From Chitinophagaceae bacterium (GTDB lineage: Bacteria > Bacteroidota > Bacteroidia > Chitinophagales > Chitinophagaceae): a stretch of DNA of 30,766 nucleotides. The translations under genes and the position numbers were made by a program. Positions 16,423-23,964 of this stretch are shown piece by piece. The number at the start of each line of letters is the position of its first letter. The first letter of the stretch is position 1. The notes under the pieces are model-generated. The model was not told the DNA's origin. It ran no database searches and saw nothing but the letters and a program-made list of their open reading frames with translations. The stretch covers positions 842-31,607 of the forward strand of contig PMUF01000423.1 in NCBI GenBank assembly GCA_003167015.1, in the 5' to 3' direction.

Positions 16423-17514
16423 TCAGTATAAATCTTTCCGGTCGAAAAAATAGCCCGTGCCGGACACCTTACCCCCCTTCTCTGCCTCGAAGTAATAGCC
16501 CATTCCATCCGGCTTGATATATTTAGCGGTGAATAGCTGACGCATCCCCACAGGCATGACCCGTCCATTGACGATAAAATGTTGAGGGTCCAGCCCAAAC
16601 CATTCGACGCTGTCCTTATCCGGTACGATTTTCTCTTTGACCAGATCCTCGATGATCGAACGCATCACCCGCTTCTGGTCATTCCCTCCCTTCACTCTCA
16701 TCGCACTCTTCTTGCCCCCATCTCTCAACACCATTTCCTTCTTTTTCCCGAAGACCGTGAGCCTTTCTCCCGCCCGCACGATCACGCTGTCTTTATCCCT
16801 GCTTACCTCCACAACACCCGTCGTTACGATCACCTCTGTACTGTCGGGTCCGCTTCGGACCAGGAATGACGTTCCCAGTACCCTGACAGCAATATCCCCT
16901 GTCAGCACAACAAAAGGCCGCGCAGGGTCACTAACAACCGAAAAGTTCGCATCTCCTTCCAGACTGATCGTCCGGCTGTCCCCTGTCAATTTCGGCGCAT
17001 AAATGAATTTGGAATGTGGCGCCAGCGTAACCACCGACCCGTCAGGCAGCGTATCTTTTCCCGGGACCGTCACCGTTATCCCTACGATGGCCGTTCCTCC
17101 ACCCCCCGCCGTCACTTTCCCCGTTTCCCCACCCTTTCCTGTCACCCCCGCCTTCTCCGTCCTCTCTGCCCCGGCAGGCCCGCTATTTCGCCTCACTGCC
17201 ACAAAAATCACAACCCCAGCGCACAGCAACCCTACCAGTACCGCAGCCGCCAGCCCCTTGCGCAGCATGACCCTCTCCGGCTCCCGCCTCGCCATATTGC
17301 CCCGCCCTATGCGCTGCCTCAACCGCCCCAACGCCTCCTGCGTATCCGGCCGCGCAGAAACCGCCGTCCGGCCACTCAAATCCCAGAGCGTCCTGAACTG
17401 TCGCAGCCGTTCCCTGTTGCGCTCCTCAGCTGCTAACCAGCGTTCGATCCGCGTCGTCTCATCAGCATCCGCAGCCCCCAGGAGATATTTCACTATAAGA
17501 TCGTCCATGTTCAT
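16423..17514 (-). CDS. FecR-like anti-sigma factor with atypical C-terminal domain
   Basis: The 363-residue product has a cytoplasmic N-terminal anti-sigma region (MDDLIVKYLLGAADADET, WLAAEERNRERLRQF), one membrane helix at about 87-107 and a Gly/Thr/Lys-rich linker. The FecR core follows (DTLPDGSVVTLAPHSKFIYAP, then VLGTSFLVRSGPDSTEVIVTTG). The usual DUF4974/STN-like end is missing. The last 90 or so residues (IIEDLVKEKIVPDKDS, HFIVNGRVMPVGMRQLFTAKY) instead resemble the periplasmic tail seen in many Bacteroidetes BlaR1/M56 peptidases; that likeness is from memory. It starts 9 bases after the sigma gene, so the two form one operon. No SusC or other TonB transporter lies beside it, and its input is therefore unknown. 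Confidence 0.88.
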   Translation of the reverse strand: MNMDDLIVKYLLGAADADETTRIERWLAAEERNRERLRQFRTLWDLSGRTAVSARPDTQEALGRLRQRIGRGNMARREPERVMLRKGLAAAVLVGLLCAGVVIFVAVRRNSGPAGAERTEKAGVTGKGGETGKVTAGGGGTAIVGITVTVPGKDTLPDGSVVTLAPHSKFIYAPKLTGDSRTISLEGDANFSVVSDPARPFVVLTGDIAVRVLGTSFLVRSGPDSTEVIVTTGVVEVSRDKDSVIVRAGERLTVFGKKKEMVLRDGGKKSAMRVKGGNDQKRVMRSIIEDLVKEKIVPDKDSVEWFGLDPQHFIVNGRVMPVGMRQLFTAKYIKPDGMGYYFEAEKGGKVSGTGYFFDRKDLY

Positions 17515-17523
17515 ACGCGCAGT

Positions 17524-18078
17524 TTATACTAAAAAATCGGCCAGTTTCTTTCGCAACCTCTTCAGGGCCTTGCTGATCTGGGCTTCTACCGTTTTCACGG
17601 AGATCCCCAGTTGTCCCGCAATCTCCTTGTATCCCAGTTCTCCATACCGGCTCAGACAGAAAATAGCCCTGCATTGGTCCGGTAGTTCGTCGATCGCTTG
17701 TTGTAATTTTTTCTCCAGTTCCCCCAATTCGACTTTGGCCGACGCACTTTCCGTCATCACCCGACCGCCGGTATATATCGCCTGCGCATGCCGACGATGC
17801 GCCTCCACCCGCTTCCGGTGACGCAGCCAGTCCATACATTCATGGTATACGCTGCCATACAAATACGCCTTCAGCGAAGCATGCACCTGCAACCGCTCTC
17901 TCTTCTCCCATATCCGGCAAAAAACCGCCTGTACCGCCTCTTCGGCAATCCCCTCATCCTTCACAACGGACATAGCATAGGCATAAAGGTGCCCGAACCA
18001 ATCGGTAAATACCTTTTCAAACGCCTGCACGCCCTCATCAGCTAGCAGACCGACCTTATTGAATTCGTTCCATTCCAA
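17524..18078 (-). CDS. ECF RNA polymerase sigma factor, FecI-like (second copy)
   Basis: The 184-residue product has region 2 (FTDWFGHLYAYAMSVVKD, EEAVQAVFCRIWEKRERL, LKAYLYGSVYHECMDWLRH) and region 4 (LPDQCRAIFCLSRYGELGY, then GISVKTVEAQISKALKRLRKKL). This is the xenobiotic/FecI-like ECF type of Bacteroidetes. The start must be the TTG at 18078: an in-frame TAA lies four codons upstream and the nearest ATG (18073) is out of frame. It shares the TTG start and the upstream TAATTTCAA motif with the first sigma gene. Its anti-sigma gene follows after 9 bases. The target regulon is not visible; no SusC/SusD pair adjoins. Confidence 0.92.
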   Translation of the reverse strand: MEWNEFNKVGLLADEGVQAFEKVFTDWFGHLYAYAMSVVKDEGIAEEAVQAVFCRIWEKRERLQVHASLKAYLYGSVYHECMDWLRHRKRVEAHRRHAQAIYTGGRVMTESASAKVELGELEKKLQQAIDELPDQCRAIFCLSRYGELGYKEIAGQLGISVKTVEAQISKALKRLRKKLADFLV

Positions 18079-18098
18079 ATCGCCTGTTTAAATTTTCC

Positions 18099-18107
18099 TT
18101 GAAATTA
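18099..18107 (-). promoter_or_regulatory. Second copy of the TAATTTCAA motif
   Basis: On the minus strand ACCGCG-TAATTTCAA lies 21 bases before the TTG start of this sigma gene. Just upstream on the same strand are an imperfect palindrome CGTC-ATAA-GACG (18119-18130) and two copies of an 8-base element that reads TTACGCGG on the plus strand. The 147-base gap to the DUF3800 gene otherwise holds only AT-rich sequence. Confidence 0.35.
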
Positions 18108-18225
18108 CGCGGTACCGTCTTATGACGTACAGAAATACCTTTACCCTTACGCGGATCATAATAAAAATTTGTGGTTTTTTTCCAAAAAAGAAACTTTATA
18201 AATACCCGATTTTCGCGACACACTA

Positions 18226-18951
18226 ATGTCAGCGCAAAAAACCATATCAAAAAAATATCTATTTATAGATGAAAGTGGCGACCCTTCTTTCCACAGTAAT
18301 CGCAAGAAGCTATTGGTGGGTACAGAAGGATTTCAACCTTACCTCATCCTTGGTATGATAGAAACTTCCAACAGAAAAGTGTTACGTAAAGCTGTCGTTT
18401 CTTTTATGGACAATATTAAAACGGATCGTCTATATAGTAGTATCCCATCTGTCAACACTGACAAGGGCTGGTTTGTCCATGCTCGTGGCGACCATCCCGA
18501 AATTAGAGCAAAGTTTTTCGAATTTCTTCGACATTTAAAAGGCTATACCGCTCACTTAGTAATTGCAAAAAAAGACCTCAATATATTTAATAGAAAACAT
18601 AATAACAATCCAACAGAATTTTATTTTGATGCGCTGCATCAACTATTAAATGGGCGGATCATAGATGACGATTGTCAATATAATTTATATCTGTCCCAAA
18701 GGGGGAACAATTCTTTACATCACTTTCAGACTGCAGTGGATAAGGCCTTGGCAGTAAATGGCGCCAACGAAAAAAGCAGTATAAAATGCAAACTTGAAAT
18801 TGTAGCAGGCAAAGAAATGCCCGAGCTAAGTATAATTGATTATCTGATTTGGGCAGTGCAAAGAAAATTGATAACTGGTGAAAGTCGTTATTTTGAAGCG
18901 TTGGAATCTAAATATGCAACTATTTTGAACTTATATGAAGAGGATAAATAA
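18226..18951 (+). CDS. DUF3800 domain protein (RNase H-like fold)
   Basis: The 241-residue product has the family hallmark FIDESGDP (Asp15, Glu16, Asp19) on the first strand, the middle motif WFVHARGDHPEIRAKFFEFL, and the closing motif LSIIDYLIWAVQRKL with conserved Asp205. These acidic residues are where an RNase H-like metal centre would be, so nuclease activity is possible but unproven. DUF3800 genes are often found in mobile or defence regions. The gene is strikingly AT-rich: three 60-base stretches I counted held 30-45% G+C against much higher neighbours. It also uses A/T-ending codons, which points to recent transfer. A structured RNA on the opposite strand ends exactly at its stop codon. 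Confidence 0.85.
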   Translation: MSAQKTISKKYLFIDESGDPSFHSNRKKLLVGTEGFQPYLILGMIETSNRKVLRKAVVSFMDNIKTDRLYSSIPSVNTDKGWFVHARGDHPEIRAKFFEFLRHLKGYTAHLVIAKKDLNIFNRKHNNNPTEFYFDALHQLLNGRIIDDDCQYNLYLSQRGNNSLHHFQTAVDKALAVNGANEKSSIKCKLEIVAGKEMPELSIIDYLIWAVQRKLITGESRYFEALESKYATILNLYEEDK

Positions 18952-19036
18952 AAAAGCTAAAAAATCCTCTCGCCCCCGTGCCATTGCTGGCAACACCCAT
19001 CATGGGATGAGATATGCAGGCGTAAAACTCTTTAGC
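18950..19036 (-). ncRNA. Structured small RNA convergent with the DUF3800 gene
   Basis: A consensus promoter at 19041-19071 points into this stretch. The predicted RNA is closed by a 15-bp stem (19024-19038 with 18954-18968, all positions paired, four G-U). Inside are a short CGCCU/GGGCG helix, a CCCA-TGA-TGGG hairpin and a TGCCA/TGGCA hairpin capped by a GCAA (GNRA) tetraloop. The closing stem runs into six T, giving an intrinsic end. The 3' end overlaps the DUF3800 stop codon. No protein gene follows on this strand, so it is not a leader or riboswitch. It lacks the SRP RNA core and does not resemble any family I can name. The exact 5' end is inferred from the promoter. Confidence 0.65.
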
Positions 19037-19040
19037 TCTA

Positions 19041-19071
19041 CAAAGATACAAAAAATGCTCTAAAGTCCAAA
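19041..19071 (-). promoter_or_regulatory. Full Bacteroidetes promoter of the small RNA
   Basis: Read on the minus strand, TTTG (19068-19071) is followed by exactly 19 bases and TATCTTTG (19041-19048). Both the -33 and -7 consensus elements and their spacing are perfect. It is the strongest promoter match I found in the window, and transcription should start near 19036. Confidence 0.75.
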
Positions 19072-19141
19072 TGTATGGTAGTGGACGCGTCTCCTTATGG
19101 AATCCCCCTACACCCGCATCTTATTGACATAAAACAATCCC

Positions 19142-19663
19142 ATGGCAGAACTCGACAACGCCTCCGACACCGCCCACAAAAAAGGCCCCGGCGTAAAAAA
19201 GAGCAAGAAGCGCTCCACCCGTGTAGACCTGACCCCCATGGTCGACCTCGGCTTCCTGCTGATCACTTTTTTCATCTTCACTACATCTATGACAAAACCC
19301 AGGGTCATGCCACTGATCATGCCAAAAGATGTGCCACCCATCGACCAGCCACCGGTCCCGAAATCCGCAGTGATCACCCTCCTGCTCGCCAAAAACGACC
19401 AGGTCTATTACTATGAAGGCGATGATCCGATGCAAATGAAAGCCTCCGATCTTCACAGCATCCGCGACGTCCTCCTGGATAAAAAAAGGAGGACCGATCC
19501 CACCTGGTTCCAGGTAATCATCAAGCCCTCCAAAGATGCGACATATCAAAACACGGTCAATACATTGGACGAAATGACGATCGACGACGTCCATCATTAT
19601 GCAATGGTAGATATAACCCCGGAAGAATATACTCTTATAACCGCATTGCGATCCCAACACTGA
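19142..19663 (+). CDS. ExbD/TolR-family biopolymer transport protein
   Basis: The 173-residue product has a basic cytoplasmic N-terminus (KKSKKRSTRVDL), one membrane helix with the essential TPMVDLGFLLITFFIF motif (Asp35 is the proton-carrying residue of the family) and a periplasmic domain. ExbD works with ExbB and TonB to power SusC-type transporters with the proton gradient. No exbB or tonB lies in the window, so this is an orphan copy. Such extra ExbD genes are common in Bacteroidetes, which normally carry two side by side. The 3' end overlaps that of the convergent barrel gene by 29 bases. Confidence 0.92.
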   Translation: MAELDNASDTAHKKGPGVKKSKKRSTRVDLTPMVDLGFLLITFFIFTTSMTKPRVMPLIMPKDVPPIDQPPVPKSAVITLLLAKNDQVYYYEGDDPMQMKASDLHSIRDVLLDKKRRTDPTWFQVIIKPSKDATYQNTVNTLDEMTIDDVHHYAMVDITPEEYTLITALRSQH

Positions 19664-20423
19664 GATCGACACTATTCATCGGTTGTCTATAATCGTAGGT
19701 ATAGGAATTGACCACAACCATCGTAGCGGCATTAAGTGTATACAACCCCGGAATAGGGAATCCATTGGCCTCCGCCCCCACGACAGTTACATTTTTGAAT
19801 GTCGGCTTCAAATCCCAGAATCCAATGTTCGCCACCAGGCAGTATCGCCGGGTTAATTGATAAGTGATCCCCGCTTTCAGCAATGCCGCAAACGAAACGG
19901 CACTGACGCCATTGGTAGACAACTCTATCAGGCTCACATCCGCAGGATCTGTACTATTCGCATTCTTAAGCCCTGTAATAGTATACCTCGGCAGTCGGTT
20001 ATCAGCCGCCCCCAATAAAACCGACCCAGTCACCTGCCAGCGCTTCGCTACAGGGACATGATAATAAGCCCCCACCATCAGCGCAGCCGTTTTCCAATAT
20101 GCTTTCTTCCCTGACCACTGATAACCGTCATCAGTGCTTGCCAGGGCAGCGGTAGTTGCCGATTGATCAATAAGGTTCATTCGCCCCCGTAAAGCCGCAG
20201 TCAGCCCAAATCCACCCTTCCCCAACGGATGCATATAAGACAGATCGATCAGACCACCGGGATCGGCAGTACCGGATTGAGGATCATTGCCATTTTTACT
20301 CGCGAACGCACCGACAGGAAATGAGCCACCGACGGACAGGCTCAACCAGTCCTTACTTTGAGAAAAAGCATCGATGCTGAATAATAAGCAGATCACTATG
20401 ACAAGCAAAAGCGGGGTTTTCAT
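19635..20423 (-). CDS. Outer-membrane beta-barrel protein with signal peptide
   Basis: The 262-residue product begins with a signal peptide (MKTPLLLVIVICLLFSID, cleavage probably after FSQ). Amphipathic strands follow with the barrel pattern, such as LSLSVGGSFPVGAFA, LIDLSYMHPLG and LKAGITYQLTRRYCLVANIGFWDLKP. It ends on a strand-like DLSVGIAMRL, suited to insertion by the Bam machinery. It resembles the general outer-membrane barrel families of Bacteroidetes; ligand and role are unknown. Its last 29 bases overlap the 3' end of the ExbD gene on the other strand. Confidence 0.75.
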   Translation of the reverse strand: MKTPLLLVIVICLLFSIDAFSQSKDWLSLSVGGSFPVGAFASKNGNDPQSGTADPGGLIDLSYMHPLGKGGFGLTAALRGRMNLIDQSATTAALASTDDGYQWSGKKAYWKTAALMVGAYYHVPVAKRWQVTGSVLLGAADNRLPRYTITGLKNANSTDPADVSLIELSTNGVSAVSFAALLKAGITYQLTRRYCLVANIGFWDLKPTFKNVTVVGAEANGFPIPGLYTLNAATMVVVNSYTYDYRQPMNSVDLSVGIAMRL

Positions 20424-20500
20424 CCATATAAGGTTTATGATACCCTACAAATTAAAGAAAAAAACCCAACCCGCCCCAGTCCGATCGCGCCGCCAGGCCC

Positions 20501-20872
20501 TCACCCACTCACCACCTCCGGTAACTCCGCCATCTCCTCCTCCGTAAACACCCGCGACCGGATATAAAACCTCACCCCCAGCGGGATCTCCAGCGAAAAA
20601 CTACTCCCCCTCCCCGGCGTGACATCCAGGATCAATTGTGTGTGCTGCCAGTACTCGAACTGGTCCTTACTCATATAGAACCGGCAGCCATTAACGCTGC
20701 CTAAACATACGTCACTGCTGCCGGTCTTGAACTCTCCTTCGGAAAAGCACATGGGTTGAGACCCATCGCAACATCCTCCGCTCTGATGAAACATGAGTGG
20801 GCCATGCATTTCCTCCAGCTTGACGATCAACTCAGCCGCCTTATCGGTCGATATGATTCGGGAAATGCTCAT
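20501..20872 (-). CDS. DUF779 domain protein
   Basis: The 123-residue product has the cysteine-rich DUF779 core: MFHQSGGCCDGSQPMCF, then GSSDVCLGSVNGCRFYMS and FEYWQHTQLILDVTPGRGSSFSLE. Five Cys lie in the first two blocks and suggest metal binding. Members nearly always sit next to an aldehyde dehydrogenase gene, as here. The start codon overlaps the dehydrogenase stop by one base (TGATG), which implies translational coupling. The biochemical role is not established; an accessory function for the dehydrogenase is an inference from context. Confidence 0.9.
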   Translation of the reverse strand: MSISRIISTDKAAELIVKLEEMHGPLMFHQSGGCCDGSQPMCFSEGEFKTGSSDVCLGSVNGCRFYMSKDQFEYWQHTQLILDVTPGRGSSFSLEIPLGVRFYIRSRVFTEEEMAELPEVVSG

Positions 20873-22407
20873 CAGAAAAAGCCCAGTTTGGTTTTACTAT
20901 AGGAGATCAACATGTTCTTCGTCTGGCGATAATGGTTCAACATCATCTTATGCGTCTCACGACCAAAACCTGATTTTTTATATCCGCCAAAAGGCGCATG
21001 CGCCGGATAGGCATGATAGCAATTCACCCATACCCTGCCGGCCTGTATGGCCCGAGGCACCTGGTAGAGCTCATGCGCATCCCGGGTCCAGACGCCTGCA
21101 CCAAGTCCATAAAGCGTATCGTTGGCTATATCGATCGCCTCCTGCGTCGAACTAAAAGTCGTCACGCAGCTGACCGGCCCAAAGATCTCTTCCTGGAAGA
21201 TCCGCATCTTGTTATTCCCTCTGAAGAGGGTCGGTTGAATATAATAGCCATGTTCCAGCCCGCTGTTCTGGTGAAAGGCCTCCCCGCCACACAGCACCTT
21301 GGCCCCTTCCTGCCGGCCGATCTCCAGGTAGCTCAGGATTTTATTATACTGGTCCTCCGAAGCCTGAGCGCCCATCATCACCGTGGCGTCCAGCGGATTG
21401 CCCATCTTGATAGCCTTCGTCCTGCGGATCACCCGGTCCATAAAAGCATCATATATGTTTTCATGAACCAGTATCCGGCTGGGACAAGTACAAACCTCTC
21501 CCTGGTTAAGGGCAAACATCACTGCACCCTCCACCGCCTTGTCCAAAAATTCGTCGTCGGCATTCATTACCGATTCAAAGAAGATATTCGGGCTCTTGCC
21601 ACCCAGCTCCATGGTAATCGGGATCAAATTCTCACTGGCATATTGCATGATCAACCTGCCCGTCGTCGTCTCCCCCGTAAATGCCACTTTCTGTACCCGC
21701 GGTGAAGATGCCAGCGGTTTGCCTGCTTCCGGTCCAAAACCCGTGACGACATTCAGCACGCCCGGCGGAAGAAGATCGCCGATCAGTTCCATCAGACACA
21801 TAATGCTCGTCGGCGTCTGCTCAGCCGGTTTCATGACGACACAACATCCTGCCGCCAGTGCCGGAGCCATTTTCCACGTCGCCATCAACAACGGAAAATT
21901 CCACGGAATGATCTGCCCCACAACCCCTATCGGCTCGTGAACATTAAGACAAACAGTCGTCTCGTCATGCTCGCTCATAGACCCTTCTTCACTGCGGATC
22001 ACGCCCGCAAAATACCGGAAGTGATCGACCACCAATGGAAGATCAGCCGCACGAGTCTCCCGAATAGCCTTCCCATTGTCGATCGTCTCGATGACAGCCA
22101 GCTTCTCCAGGTTGTCTTCGACCACCGCGGCTATCTTCAGCAGGATGTTGCTGCGATAGGCAGCGCTCGTTTTGCTCCATAAAGGAAAGGCTGTGTGGGC
22201 CGCCTCGATGGCCCGCTCGATGTCTTTGGCATTGCCCCGGGCCGCCCGGGTGAAGACCTTGCCGTCAATGGGGCTGATATTGTCGAAATACTCCCCATTC
22301 GCGGGAGCAACCCATTGACCACCAATAAAATGATCGTATTTTTCTTTGAAAGAAGGACGGGCCGCCAGATTGGATACCGGGGCGGGAGCCGATGCGGTTG
22401 TACTCAT
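20872..22407 (-). CDS. NAD(P)-dependent aldehyde dehydrogenase, acetaldehyde (ExaC/AldB) type
   Basis: The product has 511 residues, full length for the family. It has the Asn of VGQIIPWNFPLLMATWK, the nucleotide-binding FTGETTTGR, the catalytic Glu267 in MELGGKSPN and the nucleophile Cys306 in NQGEVCTCPSR. The C-terminal PFGGYKKSGFGRE motif is also present. The Cys-Thr-Cys arrangement is typical of the acetaldehyde/chloroacetaldehyde dehydrogenase group, which oxidises short aldehydes to acids in the cytoplasm. The frame extends 16 codons further, but ATG at 22407 gives the usual N-terminus. It is coupled to DUF779 downstream and divergent from an AraC regulator that probably controls it. 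Confidence 0.93.
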   Translation of the reverse strand: MSTTASAPAPVSNLAARPSFKEKYDHFIGGQWVAPANGEYFDNISPIDGKVFTRAARGNAKDIERAIEAAHTAFPLWSKTSAAYRSNILLKIAAVVEDNLEKLAVIETIDNGKAIRETRAADLPLVVDHFRYFAGVIRSEEGSMSEHDETTVCLNVHEPIGVVGQIIPWNFPLLMATWKMAPALAAGCCVVMKPAEQTPTSIMCLMELIGDLLPPGVLNVVTGFGPEAGKPLASSPRVQKVAFTGETTTGRLIMQYASENLIPITMELGGKSPNIFFESVMNADDEFLDKAVEGAVMFALNQGEVCTCPSRILVHENIYDAFMDRVIRRTKAIKMGNPLDATVMMGAQASEDQYNKILSYLEIGRQEGAKVLCGGEAFHQNSGLEHGYYIQPTLFRGNNKMRIFQEEIFGPVSCVTTFSSTQEAIDIANDTLYGLGAGVWTRDAHELYQVPRAIQAGRVWVNCYHAYPAHAPFGGYKKSGFGRETHKMMLNHYRQTKNMLISYSKTKLGFF

Positions 22408-22436
22408 GGCAAAAGCGGTTTTAATCGTTAAAGAAT

Positions 22437-22495
22437 GTGCTAAATTGACAAACATTCCCCACAGCCATCTTAATTTTTGTATTTATTTATAGCAC
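22437..22495. promoter_or_regulatory. Spaced inverted repeat in the ALDH/AraC divergent region
   Basis: GTGCTA (22437-22442) and its reverse complement TAGCAC (22490-22495) lie 53 bases apart, close to five helical turns, between the divergent dehydrogenase and AraC genes. The similarity extends weakly outwards (TGTGCTAAAT versus TGTGCTATAAAT). The pair is a candidate operator for the AraC regulator. Confidence 0.35.
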
Positions 22496-22561
22496 AATCG
22501 TACCTCTTTTTTCCTCCCTCCCCCAAAAATTCAGTAACTTAATTGTCCTTATACGATCGCC

Positions 22562-23488
22562 ATGCCCGTAAAGTCATCTTTACAAAAAATCTCCCTCACG
22601 GATCCCAAACACCTTCAGACCCTGACGGAACACAGACGCATTTTCAACCTTCAACATTGCGAGTTGAACGTTTTCGAAAGCTACGAGCCCACTTATCACG
22701 TACCCCTGACTTTCGATGATTTCGTCATCACCAGCATGGTCCGCGGCAAAAAGATCATGCATCTCCACAATCAGCCCGCCTTCGAATACCTGCCGGGTGA
22801 ATCGGTCATCGTACCCGCCAACGAAACCATGGTCATCGATTTCCCCGAAGCCGCCGCCGCCAACCCTACCCAATGCATCGCCCTCGCCGTCGATAACAAG
22901 TATATCCGCAATACCCTCCAATACCTCAACGGTTATTACAACAGCGCGGAAGACGAAAAGAACGACTGGCGCCTGCATTTCTCTCAATACCATTTCAACA
23001 ACGATACAGACGTAGCCGAATTGATCGACAAGCTTATCCGTATCTGCACCGGCGCCGACCGGTCAAAAAATATCTATGCCGACCTTAGCCTTAAAGAATT
23101 GCTGATCCGCATCGTACAAAGCCAGCAGTTACAGGTGCTATCCGAAGAATGTGCTTCTAATAGCAACGGCAGCCGCCTGCATTTTGTGCTGCAATACATC
23201 CACGAACACCTGACGGAAAAAATCCCCGTCGACACCCTCAGTCGGAAAGCCTACCTCAGCCGCAACATCTTCTTCAAATGGTTTAAAGAACAATTCGGCC
23301 TCACTCCCCTCGAATACATCACCCGCGAACGCATCCGCCTCGCCCGCCAGTTGCTCGCCGCCGAAAACAACTCGATCTCCGAAGTCGGCCAGCAATGCGG
23401 TTTCTCAGATGTGAATTATTTCGTCCGCACCTTCCACCGCTCCGAAGGCGTTACCCCCGGCGCTTACCGCGCCAACTACCACAAATAA
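22562..23488 (+). CDS. AraC-family transcriptional regulator
   Basis: The 308-residue product has an N-terminal cupin-like sensing domain (about 20-125: TYHVPLTFDDFVITSMVRG, EYLPGESVIVPANET). A linker helix region and a C-terminal pair of helix-turn-helix units follow (KIPVDTLSRKAYLSRNIFFKWF, then SISEVGQQCGFSDVNYFVRTF). It closes with the standard GVTPGAYRANY. It is divergent from the aldehyde dehydrogenase/DUF779 operon, whose activator it most likely is. AraC proteins of this layout bind an effector through the N-terminal domain. Regulators beside acetaldehyde dehydrogenases commonly respond to alcohols or aldehydes; the effector here is not known. Confidence 0.93.
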   Translation: MPVKSSLQKISLTDPKHLQTLTEHRRIFNLQHCELNVFESYEPTYHVPLTFDDFVITSMVRGKKIMHLHNQPAFEYLPGESVIVPANETMVIDFPEAAAANPTQCIALAVDNKYIRNTLQYLNGYYNSAEDEKNDWRLHFSQYHFNNDTDVAELIDKLIRICTGADRSKNIYADLSLKELLIRIVQSQQLQVLSEECASNSNGSRLHFVLQYIHEHLTEKIPVDTLSRKAYLSRNIFFKWFKEQFGLTPLEYITRERIRLARQLLAAENNSISEVGQQCGFSDVNYFVRTFHRSEGVTPGAYRANYHK

Positions 23489-23512
23489 AGCCGCCATACG
23501 TATCTTCGCCCC

Positions 23513-23860
23513 ATGAACTCCATCATCATCCGCCCGGCACACCGACCTCGACACCCTCTTTCGCTTCGAACAAGGCGTCATCGCTGCCGAACGTCCCTTC
23601 GACCCCACGCTCAAGGCGGACCCCATCCATTATTATGACCTGCCGGCCATGATCGACGCCCACGACGTAAACCTCGTGGTAGCCGAATCGGCCGAAGGCC
23701 TTATCGGCTCGGGCTACGCCCGCATCGAACCCGCCAAACCCTACTTACGCCACCCCCTCCATGCCTACCTCGGCTTCATGTACGTAGAACCCAACCACCG
23801 CGGCAAAGGCATCAACCGCATGATCATCGATGCCCTCAAAGCCTGGGCATCACCCCCTGA
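23513..23860 (+). pseudogene. Broken GNAT-family N-acetyltransferase
   Basis: ATG at 23513 opens a typical GNAT start (MNSIIIRPA). The rest of the homology (TDLDTLFRFEQGVIAAERPF, LVVAESAEGLIGSGYARIE, YLGFMYVEPNHRGKGINR) lies in another frame that begins by 23541, so a one-base insertion or two-base deletion lies near 23537-23540. The acetyl-CoA loop NHRGKGINR is intact. After ALKAWAS (about 23850) the expected C-terminal strands are absent, and the frame runs on as unrelated sequence into the next gene. Both the frameshift and the lost C-terminus mark it as dead. It follows the AraC gene by 24 bases. The break coincides with the left edge of the phosphonate-type operon, so arrival of that block may have cut it. 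Confidence 0.8.
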
Positions 23861-23964
23861 TAAAGCCGCTCCGCAACCGTCCCATATTATGATACCATTA
23901 AATGCCGCACAACAGTGCTGTGTTTCTGCTGTAAGCCATACTTTTAATCCTTTCCCACCTCAGT

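Noticed and set aside
18172..18190. T7-CC-A6 inverted repeat as a terminator upstream of DUF3800
   Set aside because: The arms are only A/T pairs with no usable loop and no gene ends there. More likely plain AT-rich promoter sequence.
18168..18198. TTTG-N19-AAACTTTA as a DUF3800 promoter
   Set aside because: The spacing is right but the -7 part matches only four of six consensus bases. Too weak to list as a feature.
23537..23540. Programmed frameshift in the GNAT gene
   Set aside because: There is no slippery heptamer, and the gene is also truncated at its 3' end, so decay is the simpler explanation.
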